Of a DNA stretch of 64,000 nucleotides, positions 25,135 to 34,089 are shown one piece after another. A program made the translations under genes and the position numbers. Source of the stretch: Pseudorhodobacter wandonensis (lineage in GTDB: Bacteria > Pseudomonadota > Alphaproteobacteria > Rhodobacterales > Rhodobacteraceae); assembly GCF_001202035.1 (NCBI RefSeq), contig NZ_LGHT01000041.1, positions 1 through 64,000 of the forward strand, written 5' to 3'. The notes below the pieces were generated by a model. That model was given only the letters and a program-made list of their open reading frames with translations. It had not been told where the DNA came from and ran no database searches. Position 1 is the first letter of the stretch. Each line of letters begins with the position of its first letter.

Positions 25135-25187
25135 CGGGGGGCTTCGCCAGCCCCCCGCACCCCCCGCAGGTATTTTAGCCAAGATGA
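25135..25187 (+). terminator. GC hairpin plus TATTTT 3'-end element
   Basis: Stem CGGGGGGC/GCCCCCCG (25135-25142 and 25150-25157) is followed 10 nt later by GCAGGTATTTTAGCCAAGAT (25166-25185). The same TATTTT..GCCAAGATGA string recurs at 55764-55780 and, diverged, at 54709-54728. The same stem recurs after pckA. It lies between the convergent PKHD gene and parC and probably ends transcription. Confidence 0.6.
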
Positions 25188-25220
25188 TGGGCGCGCCTCA
25201 ATTGGGGAAAAGCGCGCCGG

Positions 25221-27524
25221 TCAGTTGAATTTATTGTCGCGTGGAAAGCCGCGTGGGGCCATGCGGCCTGCGGCGGCGCGTTTGGCCAGCCAATCCGCCA
25301 GATCGGTTTCAACGCGGGTGCGGCCGGCCGGGTCTTTCCAGCTAAGACCCTCGGTCAGGGTAAAGGTGGTGGCGTCTGACAACCCGCCATCCTTGTACTT
25401 TTGCAACCTTACGCCTTTGCCTTTGGCCATTTCGGGCAGCTCATCCAGTGCAAAAACCAACACTTTGCGGTTTTCACCGACCACGGCGACATGATCGCCG
25501 GTGATGGGTTTGCAGACCGCGGTTTTGGCGTCACCGCGCAGGGTGAGCACTTGTTTGCCGGCGCGGGTTTGGGCGACCACCTCATCCGACGGGCAGATGA
25601 AGCCATCGCCATCGGTCGAGGCGACAAGCAGTTTGATGCCCGGTTTGTGGATGATGAGGTCAGCGATTTCCGCCTCGTTCGGCAGATCGACCATCAGGCG
25701 CACGGGTTCGCCCATGCCACGGCCACCCGGAAGGTTGGCGCCCAAAAGGGTGTAGAACCGGCCGTTGCTGCCGACCAGAATGATGCGGTCGGTGGTTTCG
25801 GCGTGGAACATGAAGCGGCCTTCGTCGCCGTCTTTGAACTTGGTTTCAGCGTCCAGCGCGGCATGGCCTTTCATCGCGCGGATCCAGCCCATTTTGGAAC
25901 AGATCACGGTGATCGGCTCGCGCTCGATCATCGCGTCATAGGGCACTTCCTCGACCTCGCCTGCCTCGGCAAAGGTGGTGCGGCGGGTGCCTTTGGCCCA
26001 GGAATGACCAAAGGTTTTCTGCACGTCTTTCAAGTCGGCGCTGATGCGCACCCATTGCAAGCGCGGGTTTGCCAACAGATCCTCGAGGTCGGCACGCTCT
26101 TTCATCAGCGCATCGCGTTCGGCGATCAGTTCCATTTCCTCAAGCTTGCGCAAGCTGCGCAGACGCATGTTGAGGATGGCTTCGGTCTGCACCTCGGTCA
26201 GCTCGCCCTCGGCGACCGGTGGCGAGACGTAGTCTTTTTCCGACATCGCGCGGGGGTGTTTGATGCCCCAGTCTTCTGACATCAACGCGCGTTTCGGATC
26301 GGCATCATAGCGGATGATGTCAATCACGCGGTCGAGGTTAAGGAAGGCGGTGATAAAGCCTTCGAGCACCTCTAACCGGTGGTCGATTTTATCCATGCGG
26401 TGCTGGCTGCGGCGCAACAGCACGTTGCGGCGATGGTCGAGAAACGCGCGCAACACTTCTTTCAGGCTGCACACTTTGGGGGTGCGGCCGTCGATCAGCG
26501 TGTTCATGTTCAGGCTGAAGCGCAGTTCGAGATCGGAGTTCTTGAACAGCATCCCCATCAGCATTTCAGGATCTACGCTGCGGGTTTTCGGTTCGATAAT
26601 CAGGCGGATATCATCGGCAGATTCGTCGCGCACATCACCGAAAATCGGGATTTTCTTGGTGAAGATCAGCTCGGCCAGCTTTTCGATCAGCTTGGATTTC
26701 TGCACCTGATAGGGGATTTCGGTGACAACGATTTGCCACTGACCACGGCCCAGATCCTCAATCTCCCACCTTGCGCGCAGGCGGAAAGAGCCGCGACCGG
26801 TGCGGTACGCGTCAAGGATATTGGCACGGGGTTCAACGATTATCCCGCCTGTCGGGAAATCGGGACCGGGTACAAATTCAACCAGCGCGTTATCGTCAAT
26901 TTCGGGGTCTTTGATCATTGCCTGACAGGCGTCGATCAATTCATGCAGGTTATGCGGCGGAATATTCGTCGCCATACCCACGGCAATGCCCGACGAGCCA
27001 TTGGCCAGCAAATGCGGAAAGGCGGCAGGCATGACGACGGGTTCTTCGAGCGTGCCGTCATAGTTGGGGCGATAATCAACCGCGTTTTCGGTTAACCCCT
27101 CCATCAGCTTTTCGGCAATCGCGGTCAGCCGCGCCTCGGTATAACGACTGGCCGCAGGGTTATCGCCGTCGATGTTGCCAAAGTTGCCTTGGCCTTCGAC
27201 CAGCGGATAGCGGACGTTGAAATCCTGCGCCAAGCGGGCCATCGCATCATAAATCGCCATGTCGCCATGCGGGTGATAGTTGCCCATGACATCGCCCGAA
27301 ATCTTGGCCGATTTGCGGAAGCCACCAGTTGGGGTCAGCTTCAACTCTCGCATCGCGTAAAGAATGCGGCGGTGAACGGGTTTCAAACCGTCACGTGCAT
27401 CGGGCAAGGCGCGGTGCATGATCGTGGACAGCGCATAGGTCAAATACCGTTCGCCAATAGCACGGCGCAGCGGTTCCGACGTGGTCATCGGCGTGAAATC
27501 TGGGTCATCGGAGGATTTTGTCAT
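25221..27524 (-). CDS. parC: DNA topoisomerase IV subunit A
   Basis: ParC is the DNA-cleaving subunit that decatenates daughter chromosomes. The product has 767 residues. The winged-helix region reads GNYHPHGDMAIYDAMARLAQ, and the active-site tyrosine is in AASRYTEARLTAI. The C-terminal part has beta-propeller-like blades (RIILVGSNGRFYTLLGANLP). In the quinolone-determining region the usual Ser position is Met and the following Glu position is Asp. The start at 27524 is chosen because residues upstream look random; no clear ribosome-binding site is seen. Confidence 0.96.
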   Translation of the reverse strand: MTKSSDDPDFTPMTTSEPLRRAIGERYLTYALSTIMHRALPDARDGLKPVHRRILYAMRELKLTPTGGFRKSAKISGDVMGNYHPHGDMAIYDAMARLAQDFNVRYPLVEGQGNFGNIDGDNPAASRYTEARLTAIAEKLMEGLTENAVDYRPNYDGTLEEPVVMPAAFPHLLANGSSGIAVGMATNIPPHNLHELIDACQAMIKDPEIDDNALVEFVPGPDFPTGGIIVEPRANILDAYRTGRGSFRLRARWEIEDLGRGQWQIVVTEIPYQVQKSKLIEKLAELIFTKKIPIFGDVRDESADDIRLIIEPKTRSVDPEMLMGMLFKNSDLELRFSLNMNTLIDGRTPKVCSLKEVLRAFLDHRRNVLLRRSQHRMDKIDHRLEVLEGFITAFLNLDRVIDIIRYDADPKRALMSEDWGIKHPRAMSEKDYVSPPVAEGELTEVQTEAILNMRLRSLRKLEEMELIAERDALMKERADLEDLLANPRLQWVRISADLKDVQKTFGHSWAKGTRRTTFAEAGEVEEVPYDAMIEREPITVICSKMGWIRAMKGHAALDAETKFKDGDEGRFMFHAETTDRIILVGSNGRFYTLLGANLPGGRGMGEPVRLMVDLPNEAEIADLIIHKPGIKLLVASTDGDGFICPSDEVVAQTRAGKQVLTLRGDAKTAVCKPITGDHVAVVGENRKVLVFALDELPEMAKGKGVRLQKYKDGGLSDATTFTLTEGLSWKDPAGRTRVETDLADWLAKRAAAGRMAPRGFPRDNKFN

Positions 27525-27710
27525 GGGGGTTATGTAATCGTGCCGCGTGCTACGGTCTAGCGGAAAAAAGCTGGGGCGCGGGCCTGTGCCGTTAACGAAT
27601 TTCGACGTTAGGGGAAGTTTGCCGTATTTTCCCATAAGAAAAAGTGGCATAGTTCTATTATTGGGTTTGTTGTTACATCTGCAATTTTAAGAACGCGTGT
27701 GGGGGGTATT

Positions 27711-28274
27711 ATGTTCAAGCTTTTATCGCTTTTGGCTGCCGGTATGTTTGTAACCTTGTTGATCGGGGGCGAAGACAGAGGCCAGTCACGGCAAGGTTTG
27801 ATCGGCGTTGCGCAAAACCCTGTGGAACGGCCCGTAGTGCGCGAGGCCAAAGTGGCGCCTGTTAAAGCAATACCGGTTAAGCCAGCGCCAACGGCCAATC
27901 TGGCCTTGATCAGCTTTACGCCGGCAAAGGTGCAAAAACCTGCGAGGGCGACATCGACAATTGCAGGCGAATTTGTGCTGAGCGAGCCGAAACAGATCGC
28001 CATTACCCAAGCAGTGGCCCCGCCCGAGACTGTGGTGCCCGAGGCAGTTGTACCCGAGGCTGCGCCGATCATGTATGTGAACAGTCGTTCGGTAAATGTG
28101 CGGCAGGGGCCGTCAACGGATTACGAGGTTGTGGGCCGTTTGGTGCGTGCCGAGGCTGTGTCGGTCATTGCGCCCGAAGTGGACGGCTGGGTGCGGATCG
28201 CGATTGAAGGCGACGGGCTGGAAGGGTTTATCGCCGCGCGCCTGTTGTCGCAAACCGATCCGGGCGGCAATTGA
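27711..28274 (+). CDS. SH3-domain (bacterial) exported protein
   Basis: 187 residues. The N-terminal hydrophobic segment MFKLLSLLAAGMFVTLLIGG is a signal or anchor. A Pro/Ala/Val-rich linker (about 45-120) follows, then a C-terminal bacterial SH3 domain: YVNSRSVNVRQGPSTDYEVV through WVRIAIEGDGLEGFIAARLL. Such domains bind peptidoglycan or protein partners in the periplasm. The start at 27711 has a G-run upstream; the in-frame GTG at 27699 lies before the signal and is unlikely. Confidence 0.88.
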   Translation: MFKLLSLLAAGMFVTLLIGGEDRGQSRQGLIGVAQNPVERPVVREAKVAPVKAIPVKPAPTANLALISFTPAKVQKPARATSTIAGEFVLSEPKQIAITQAVAPPETVVPEAVVPEAAPIMYVNSRSVNVRQGPSTDYEVVGRLVRAEAVSVIAPEVDGWVRIAIEGDGLEGFIAARLLSQTDPGGN

Positions 28275-28326
28275 ACCACGCTTGAATTGCCGCTAAGGCT
28301 GTGGGGAATTTAGAAAGACCCATAGT

Positions 28327-29163
28327 ATGACTGCAAAATCCATTCTTATCACTGGTTGCTCTTCGGGCATCGGGCTTGATGCCGCGCGGACGTTAAAGGC
28401 GCGCGGTTGGCGGGTGTTTGCCACCTGTCGGGCCGAGGCCGACTGCGCGCGGTTGCGTGATGAGGGGCTGGAAAGTTTCCGGCTGGATTATGACGATGTA
28501 AGCAGCCTTGAAAGTGCTGTGGCCGAAGTGGTGGCGCGGACGGGTGGCACGCTGGATGCGCTGTTCAACAATGGCGCCTTTGCGATTCCCTGTGCCTATG
28601 AGGACCTGCCGCGCGACGGGTTCCGGGCGATTCTGGAAACCAATCTGATTGGCTATCACGACCTAACCTGCCGAGTTTTACCGATCATGCGGGCGCAGGG
28701 GCATGGGCGAATCGTCAACAACTCTTCAATCTTGGGGATGGTCGGGTATCGCTGGCGCACGGCCTATGTGGCGACAAAATTTGCGCTGGAAGGGATTACC
28801 GATGTGCTGCGGCTGGAGCTGCGCGGCACGGGGATTTACCCGATTCTGATTGAGCCGGGGCCGATTACGACGAAATTCCGCGACAACTCGGCCATTCAGT
28901 TCAAGCGCTGGGTCAAATGGGAAACATCCCCCCGCCGCGCGGAATATACCGAGGTGCTGGCGCGGTTTGAAAACAGCACGGGACCGGACAGGTTTGAACT
29001 GCCCGCCAGTGCGGTGACCGACAAGCTGATCCATGCGCTGGAAAGCCCGCGACCAAAAGCACGCTATTATGTGACGGTGCCAACGCATATCATGGGAATC
29101 GCGCGACGGATTTTGCCGGTTTGGGCGCTGGACCGGCTGCTGGCAGGTGGAAAACGCGCCTAG
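28327..29163 (+). CDS. Short-chain dehydrogenase/reductase
   Basis: A 278-residue classical SDR with an NAD(P)-binding TGCSSGIG (residues 9-16), the NNGA motif, catalytic Ser in NNSSILG and the YVATK catalytic Tyr/Lys pair, followed by IEPGPITTKF. The C-terminal extension is hydrophobic (GIARRILPVWALDRLL) and may attach to the membrane. The substrate is unknown. It follows the SH3 gene after 52 nt and may be co-transcribed. Confidence 0.92.
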   Translation: MTAKSILITGCSSGIGLDAARTLKARGWRVFATCRAEADCARLRDEGLESFRLDYDDVSSLESAVAEVVARTGGTLDALFNNGAFAIPCAYEDLPRDGFRAILETNLIGYHDLTCRVLPIMRAQGHGRIVNNSSILGMVGYRWRTAYVATKFALEGITDVLRLELRGTGIYPILIEPGPITTKFRDNSAIQFKRWVKWETSPRRAEYTEVLARFENSTGPDRFELPASAVTDKLIHALESPRPKARYYVTVPTHIMGIARRILPVWALDRLLAGGKRA

Positions 29164-29229
29164 GCGTCTTTTGCTTTGCTTTTCGGCCGCGCGCGCTTAG
29201 ATGCGCTAGGAACCAAAGGGGAAATTGCC

Positions 29230-29439
29230 ATGCTGAACGATCCGCTTTTTATCATCGCCGCGATTGCGTGCCTTGTTGTGCTTGTCATCCTGATGCTGGG
29301 AATCGGCACGTTTGGCAAAGGTGGCGAGGGTTCTGCGAAACGGTCGAACAAGCTGATGCGCTACCGTATCTATGCGCAAGGGTTGGCGGTCGCGCTGATT
29401 GTGCTGTTTGTCTGGCTGCGTAAATCCGGGGTGCAGTGA
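29230..29439 (+). CDS. Twin transmembrane protein (HIG1-domain type)
   Basis: A 69-residue membrane protein with two helices (FIIAACLVVL-like at residues about 7-26, and LAVALIVLFVWL at 52-63) joined by a Gly/Lys-rich loop GTFGKGGEGSAKRSNKLMRY. The RSNKLMRYRI...QG pattern fits the HIG1_N family, whose mitochondrial members act on respiratory supercomplexes. The bacterial role is not established. Its stop codon overlaps the start of the next gene by one base. Confidence 0.8.
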   Translation: MLNDPLFIIAAIACLVVLVILMLGIGTFGKGGEGSAKRSNKLMRYRIYAQGLAVALIVLFVWLRKSGVQ

Positions 29440-30011
29440 TGGTTGTTTTGTCAAAAATCTATACCCGCACCGGCGATAAGGGCCAAACGGCACTGGGCAA
29501 CGGCGACCGGGTGGCCAAGCACAGCCTTCGTGTGGCGGCCTACGGTACGGTAGATGAAACCAACGCGACGATCGGGTTGGCGCGGCTGCACAGCACCGGC
29601 GATATGGATGCGGCCTTGGCGCGGGTATCGAATGACATGTTCGATCTGGGCGCCGATCTGTGCACGCCTGACCGCGAAAATGATGCGACTGCCGAATACC
29701 CCAGATTGCGGATCATTGACGCGCAGGTTGATCGGCTGGAGGCCGAGATTGACGCGATGAACGCCGATCTGACCACATTACGCAGCTTTATTCTGCCAGG
29801 TGGCACCGCGCTGGCCGCGCAATTGCACCTGTGCCGGACAGTCTGCCGACGCGCCGAGCGTATGACGGTAGAGCTGGCTGGCGTTGAAGATGTGAACCCG
29901 GCTGCGGTGAAATACCTGAACCGGCTGTCGGATTGGTTTTTCGTGGCAGGCCGGATTGCCAATAATGGTGGCAAAGACGACGTGCTTTGGGTGCCGGGGC
30001 TGACGCGATAA
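29439..30011 (+). CDS. ATP:cob(I)alamin adenosyltransferase, PduO type
   Basis: The enzyme transfers adenosyl from ATP to cob(I)alamin, giving coenzyme B12. The 190-residue protein has the ATP-binding N-terminus KIYTRTGDKGQTALGNGDRV, YGTVDETNATIGLAR, and the helical core with CRTVCRRAER. The start at 29439 shares its A with the TGA of the upstream gene (TGATG), so translation is coupled. Adenosylcobalamin is used by the two mutases of the ethylmalonyl-CoA pathway, which suits the mcd gene at 41-43 kb. Confidence 0.94.
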   Translation: MVVLSKIYTRTGDKGQTALGNGDRVAKHSLRVAAYGTVDETNATIGLARLHSTGDMDAALARVSNDMFDLGADLCTPDRENDATAEYPRLRIIDAQVDRLEAEIDAMNADLTTLRSFILPGGTALAAQLHLCRTVCRRAERMTVELAGVEDVNPAAVKYLNRLSDWFFVAGRIANNGGKDDVLWVPGLTR

Positions 30012-30182
30012 ATTGCTGCGCCGCGACAAATAGCAGCGGGTTTTCGCAGCTATTGAAAAAACGCGGCGTCTGTTGTCGCTAACATGACGATTTTGGCCTA
30101 TTTTTCCCCTGCGCAAGATTATATCAAAACGAGGTAAGTTTACGGGGCCAGTCGCCCCCACCCAACCAAGGAGTCCGCGCTA

Positions 30183-30944
30183 ATGAAGGTTCTTGTGCCT
30201 GTCAAACGTGTGATCGACTATAACGTGAAAGTCCGTGTAAAAGCGGATGGCAGCGGTGTTGATCTTGCCAATGTCAAAATGTCGATGAACCCGTTTGACG
30301 AGATTGCCGTTGAACAGGCTATCCGTTTGAAAGAAGCAGGGACGGTTGAAGAAATCATCGTTGTTTCCATCGGCGTAAAGCAGGCGCAAGAAACATTGCG
30401 TACCGCGCTGGCGATGGGCGCTGACCGCGCGATTCTGATCGTGGCCGCCGAAGATGTGCACAATGATATCGAGCCGCTGGCCGTGGCCAAACTGCTGAAA
30501 GCGGTTGTTGAGGCTGAGGCGCCGGGTCTGGTGCTGTGCGGGAAGCAAGCGATTGACAATGATATGAACGCCACGGGCCAGATGCTGGCTGCGTTGCTGG
30601 GTTGGTCGCAGGCGACATTCGCCTCGGAGCTGGCAATCGAAGGCGACAAAGCCGTGGTAACGCGCGAGGTTGACGGCGGTCTGCAAACGATCAACGTGGC
30701 AATGCCAACGGTAGTGACAGTCGATCTGCGCTTGAACGAACCGCGCTATGCGTCTTTGCCTAACATCATGAAAGCAAAGAAAAAACCTTTGGAAGAAAAG
30801 ACAGCAGCGGATTACGGCGTCGACGTAACGCCCCGTCTGACCGTCGTGAAAACCGTAGAACCTGCGGGCCGCAAAGCCGGTATCAAAGTGGCCTCGGTCG
30901 ATGAACTGATTGCCAAACTTAAAGACGAAGCGGGGGTTCTCTGA
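30183..30944 (+). CDS. etfB: Electron transfer flavoprotein beta subunit
   Basis: EtfB pairs with EtfA to carry electrons from acyl-CoA dehydrogenases to ETF:ubiquinone oxidoreductase. The product has 253 residues. It starts [20 protein letters not shown], has [16 protein letters not shown], and carries the AMP-binding family signature [26 protein letters not shown] lies upstream of the ATG. Its stop overlaps the etfA start by one base. Confidence 0.98.
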   Translation: MKVLVPVKRVIDYNVKVRVKADGSGVDLANVKMSMNPFDEIAVEQAIRLKEAGTVEEIIVVSIGVKQAQETLRTALAMGADRAILIVAAEDVHNDIEPLAVAKLLKAVVEAEAPGLVLCGKQAIDNDMNATGQMLAALLGWSQATFASELAIEGDKAVVTREVDGGLQTINVAMPTVVTVDLRLNEPRYASLPNIMKAKKKPLEEKTAADYGVDVTPRLTVVKTVEPAGRKAGIKVASVDELIAKLKDEAGVL

Positions 30945-31870
30945 TGGCTGTTCTTCTTTTGGGTGAAGTGATCGATGGCGCCTTGGCGACCGATCAAACC
31001 GCCAAAGCGCTGACCGCGGTTGCGGCACTTGGCCCTGTGACTGTGCTTATTGCGGGCGCGGGCGGCGATGCAGCCGCAGCCGAAGCGGCAACCCTGCAAG
31101 GTGTGACAAAGGTTTTGCTGGCCGATGACCACGTTTATTGCCACGCAATGTCTGAACCGACAGCGGCGCTGATTCAGTCGCTTGCTGGCGATTACAGCCA
31201 CATTGTTGCGGCGTCGGGCGCATTTTCCAAATCGGTTCTGCCGCGCGCGGCGGCCCTGTTGGATGTCATGCTGATTTCCGAGGTGCTGGCAGTGGTTGAT
31301 GCCGACACGTTTGATCGGCCGATTTACGCGGGCAACGCGATCCAGACGGTAAAGTCGAACGACAAAACCAAGGTAATGACCATCCGCACCGCGACATTTG
31401 ACGCGGCAAGCGCGGGCGGCAGCGCCTCGGTAGAAAAGGTTTCGGCAGACGTGAATGGCGCGCTGTCGTCTTGGGTTGAAGACAAGGTTGCAACATCTGA
31501 CCGGCCAGAGCTGACAAGCGCAGGCATCGTTGTGTCTGGTGGCCGTGGCGTAGGCTCGGAAGCCGATTTCGCGCTGATCGAAAAGCTGGCAGACAAGCTG
31601 GGCGCAGCCGTAGGTGCATCGCGTGCGGCCGTTGACAGCGGCTTTGCGCCAAACGATTGGCAAGTTGGCCAGACCGGCAAGGTTGTGGCACCTGATCTGT
31701 ACATTGCCATCGGTATTTCCGGTGCAATTCAACACCTTGCAGGGATGAAAGATTCCAAGGTGATCGTCGCTATCAACAAGGATGAAGAAGCGCCGATTTT
31801 CCAGGTTGCCGATTACGGGCTGGTTGCCGACCTGTTTACGGCAGTGCCAGAGCTGGTTGAAAAGCTGTAA
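30944..31870 (+). CDS. etfA: Electron transfer flavoprotein alpha subunit
   Basis: EtfA holds the FAD of the ETF heterodimer. The product has 308 residues. The C-terminal FAD domain shows VSGGRGVGSEADFALIEKLA, ASRAAVDSGFAPNDWQVGQT and GISGAIQHLAGM, then INKDEEAPIFQVADYGLVAD. It is translationally coupled to etfB. Likely electron donors in this window are the Mcd acyl-CoA dehydrogenase and other beta-oxidation enzymes. A strong terminator follows. Confidence 0.98.
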   Translation: MAVLLLGEVIDGALATDQTAKALTAVAALGPVTVLIAGAGGDAAAAEAATLQGVTKVLLADDHVYCHAMSEPTAALIQSLAGDYSHIVAASGAFSKSVLPRAAALLDVMLISEVLAVVDADTFDRPIYAGNAIQTVKSNDKTKVMTIRTATFDAASAGGSASVEKVSADVNGALSSWVEDKVATSDRPELTSAGIVVSGGRGVGSEADFALIEKLADKLGAAVGASRAAVDSGFAPNDWQVGQTGKVVAPDLYIAIGISGAIQHLAGMKDSKVIVAINKDEEAPIFQVADYGLVADLFTAVPELVEKL

Positions 31871-31893
31871 ATCCGCGCAGATGGCTTTGGAAA

Positions 31894-31919
31894 GGGCACC
31901 CCAACCGGGTGCCCTTTTT
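31894..31919 (+). terminator. Rho-independent terminator after etfA
   Basis: An 8-bp stem GGGCACCC/GGGTGCCC with a 5-nt loop (31894-31914) is followed by TTTTT, 23 nt after the etfA stop and directly abutting the 3' end of the convergent gene. Confidence 0.9.
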
Positions 31920-31920
31920 G

Positions 31921-32754
31921 TTATGCGCCCAACAATCGCGGCAGCGCGTTGGCAATGGCAATCGCCACCTCACGATGGGCAATTGGACCGGGTACACCGA
32001 TGGCGCAACTGCGCTCTAACGGGCCGAAAGACATGTTTCGCACGCCTTCTGCCGCGGCATCATGGCTTGCGACCACCTCGAGATAGGCCGTTGCCTGACT
32101 GCGCAATGTGTTGATCATGACAGTGTTGACCAGAGGCAGTTTGTCATAGGGCGAGTTTGCCAGCGGCGCTGGCGGGGGCGCCGCATCGCCCATCCACAGC
32201 AGCAGCGTCGGCGATTTGATCGCTTGCAGCAAAAGCGCCATACGCTGCAGCCAGGTTTTTTGCAACTCGGCCGCCACCAATACGAACCGATGGGGTGAGG
32301 CCTGAAACAGGCTTTGCAGCATATGGCGCGTAAAATGAAATTCGGTAAAATCCACCTCTTGATACAGGTTTTGCAGCCTTGGGCTGGCGCGTAGAAACCG
32401 GTCATTCCGGCGCGGATGAACCGTGTAAAAGCCATTCGACAGGTTTTGGGCACCGACCACCTGCACCACCGTCAGCACGGCCCTTGATGCGATTTCCAAC
32501 ACCTCGGGCGCGTTTAAAAACACGTCTGGCCCGGCATTCATAAGGCCAAAGTTCACCACGCCCCTGCCCCCGATCTCTTCCAGCACCTTTGGAAACGGGG
32601 ATGGCACAAACTTGCCATAGGTTTCGGTGCCGCCAATGGCAGCTATATACGGCCTCGCAAGCCCCTGTCTGGGCCCCCGAAACATCAGTTTTGACGCGCC
32701 ATAATGGCACGGAGAATAGTCGATCGACCCCTCGCCCGAATAAGCATAGGTCAT
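31921..32754 (-). CDS. DUF6473-family protein
   Basis: A 277-residue protein with no signal or membrane segment. The start at 32754 gives MTYAYSGEGSIDYSPCHYGA and has GGTGA close upstream; the longer frame to 32835 is poorly supported. The family hallmark SIDYSPCHYGASKLMFRGP is followed by YIAAIGGTETYGKF and NFGLMNAGPDVFLNAPEVL. That looks like an SGNH-hydrolase or sulfotransferase-like alpha/beta core, but no function is established. It is convergent with etfA and divergent from the hbd gene. Confidence 0.8.
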   Translation of the reverse strand: MTYAYSGEGSIDYSPCHYGASKLMFRGPRQGLARPYIAAIGGTETYGKFVPSPFPKVLEEIGGRGVVNFGLMNAGPDVFLNAPEVLEIASRAVLTVVQVVGAQNLSNGFYTVHPRRNDRFLRASPRLQNLYQEVDFTEFHFTRHMLQSLFQASPHRFVLVAAELQKTWLQRMALLLQAIKSPTLLLWMGDAAPPPAPLANSPYDKLPLVNTVMINTLRSQATAYLEVVASHDAAAEGVRNMSFGPLERSCAIGVPGPIAHREVAIAIANALPRLLGA

Positions 32755-32942
32755 TTCACCCACCCAATTTTTTAACACCCAAGATCGAGAGTGCCCGAGA
32801 GATCTTACGAATCCGCTAAGTTCGGCATTTGCCACAAATTCTAAGCAGACTCGGGAATCTGCCAGAAATCAGTGCTTGGCCTTGCGCCTAACCCCAGTGC
32901 AGGCATATGGTTTCGCCAACTCAGATGCAGGAGAGCAGACGC

Positions 32943-33818
32943 ATGGAAATCAAGTCGGTGGGGATCGTCGGGGCGGGCCAAATGGGCAACGGGATCGCAC
33001 ATGTCTTTGCGCTGGCAGGCTATGACGTGCTGATGACCGACATCAGCCAGGTCAGTCTGGATAAGGCCGTGGCGCTGATTGATCGCAACATCGAACGGCA
33101 GGTGACCAAGGGCAAAACCTCGGCTGCGGATAAGGCAGCGGCGATGGGGCGGATAAAGACCACGCTGAAACTGGCCGATCTGGGGCCCCTGGATCTGATT
33201 ATCGAGGCTGCGACCGAGCGCGAGACGGTGAAACAAGCGATTTTCGACGATCTGCTGCCGCATCTGAAGCCGCATACGATTCTGACGTCCAATACATCGT
33301 CTATTTCGATCACGCGTCTGGCAAGCCGCACCGACCGGCCCGAAAAATTCATGGGATTTCACTTTATGAACCCGGTGCCGGTGATGCAGCTGGTGGAATT
33401 GATCCGCGGCATTGCGACCGACCGCGCAACCTATGACACGCTGCTTGCTGTGGTGGAAAAGCTGGGAAAAACTGCCGCCAGTGCCGAGGATTTTCCGGCC
33501 TTTATCGTGAACCGCATCTTGATGCCAATGATCAATGAGGCGGTTTATACGCTGTATGAAGGCGTCGGCTCGGTCAAATCTATCGACGAATCGTTAAAAC
33601 TGGGCGCAAACCACCCGATGGGACCGCTGGAACTGGCCGATTTTATCGGGCTTGATACCTGCCTGGCGATCATGAACGTGCTGCATGACGGGCTGGCCGA
33701 TACGAAATATCGCCCTTGCCCCTTGCTGACCAAATATGTCGAGGCGGGTTGGCTGGGCCGCAAAACCCAGCGCGGTTTTTATGATTATCGTGGCGAGACG
33801 CCGGTTCCGACGCGGTAG
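32943..33818 (+). CDS. 3-hydroxybutyryl-CoA dehydrogenase
   Basis: The enzyme interconverts 3-hydroxybutyryl-CoA and acetoacetyl-CoA with NAD(P). The 291-residue protein has the N-terminal Rossmann motif VGIVGAGQMGNGIAHVFALA, catalytic-region SNTSSISITRLA and the His in GFHFMNPVPVMQLVELIRG. The C-terminal domain includes NRILMPMINEAV and GANHPMGPLELADFIGLD. GGAGA lies upstream of the ATG at 32943. Upstream residues in the longer frame are not family-like. It would work with ETF in C4 metabolism and PHB or ethylmalonyl-CoA flow. Confidence 0.95.
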   Translation: MEIKSVGIVGAGQMGNGIAHVFALAGYDVLMTDISQVSLDKAVALIDRNIERQVTKGKTSAADKAAAMGRIKTTLKLADLGPLDLIIEAATERETVKQAIFDDLLPHLKPHTILTSNTSSISITRLASRTDRPEKFMGFHFMNPVPVMQLVELIRGIATDRATYDTLLAVVEKLGKTAASAEDFPAFIVNRILMPMINEAVYTLYEGVGSVKSIDESLKLGANHPMGPLELADFIGLDTCLAIMNVLHDGLADTKYRPCPLLTKYVEAGWLGRKTQRGFYDYRGETPVPTR

Positions 33819-33819
33819 A

Positions 33820-34089
33820 TCAGAAGTCTTCGCCAAAGAGGTTTTGAACCAGCTGGTCCAAAGCATCGAGCAAATCTGCCGCTTGCGCGCCCGAGGTTTT
33901 CACCGAAATTTCGGACCCGCGCGCGGCGCCAAGCATCAGCAACCCCATGATCGAATCGCCGGATACGGACATCCCGTCTTTCGAGACCTCTGCGGTGGCG
34001 TCGAACGCCTCGGCCACCTCGACGAACTTGGCCGAGGCGCGGGCGTGAAGCCCCTTTTCGTTGATGATTTTAAGGCGTCGTTCGGTCAT
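33820..34089 (-). CDS. ptsH: Phosphocarrier protein HPr (NPr-like)
   Basis: HPr passes phosphate from EI to EIIA and is a substrate of HprK at the regulatory serine. Both sites are visible: the active His in NEKGLHARASAKFVEV and the regulatory Ser in VSGDSIMGLLML. It has about 89 residues from the ATG at 34089. ATG 34095 is an alternative, and both lie inside the 3' end of the EIIA gene. It is the last gene of the chvI-chvG-hprK-rapZ-EIIA-ptsH run, convergent with the hbd gene. Confidence 0.96.
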   Translation of the reverse strand: MTERRLKIINEKGLHARASAKFVEVAEAFDATAEVSKDGMSVSGDSIMGLLMLGAARGSEISVKTSGAQAADLLDALDQLVQNLFGEDF

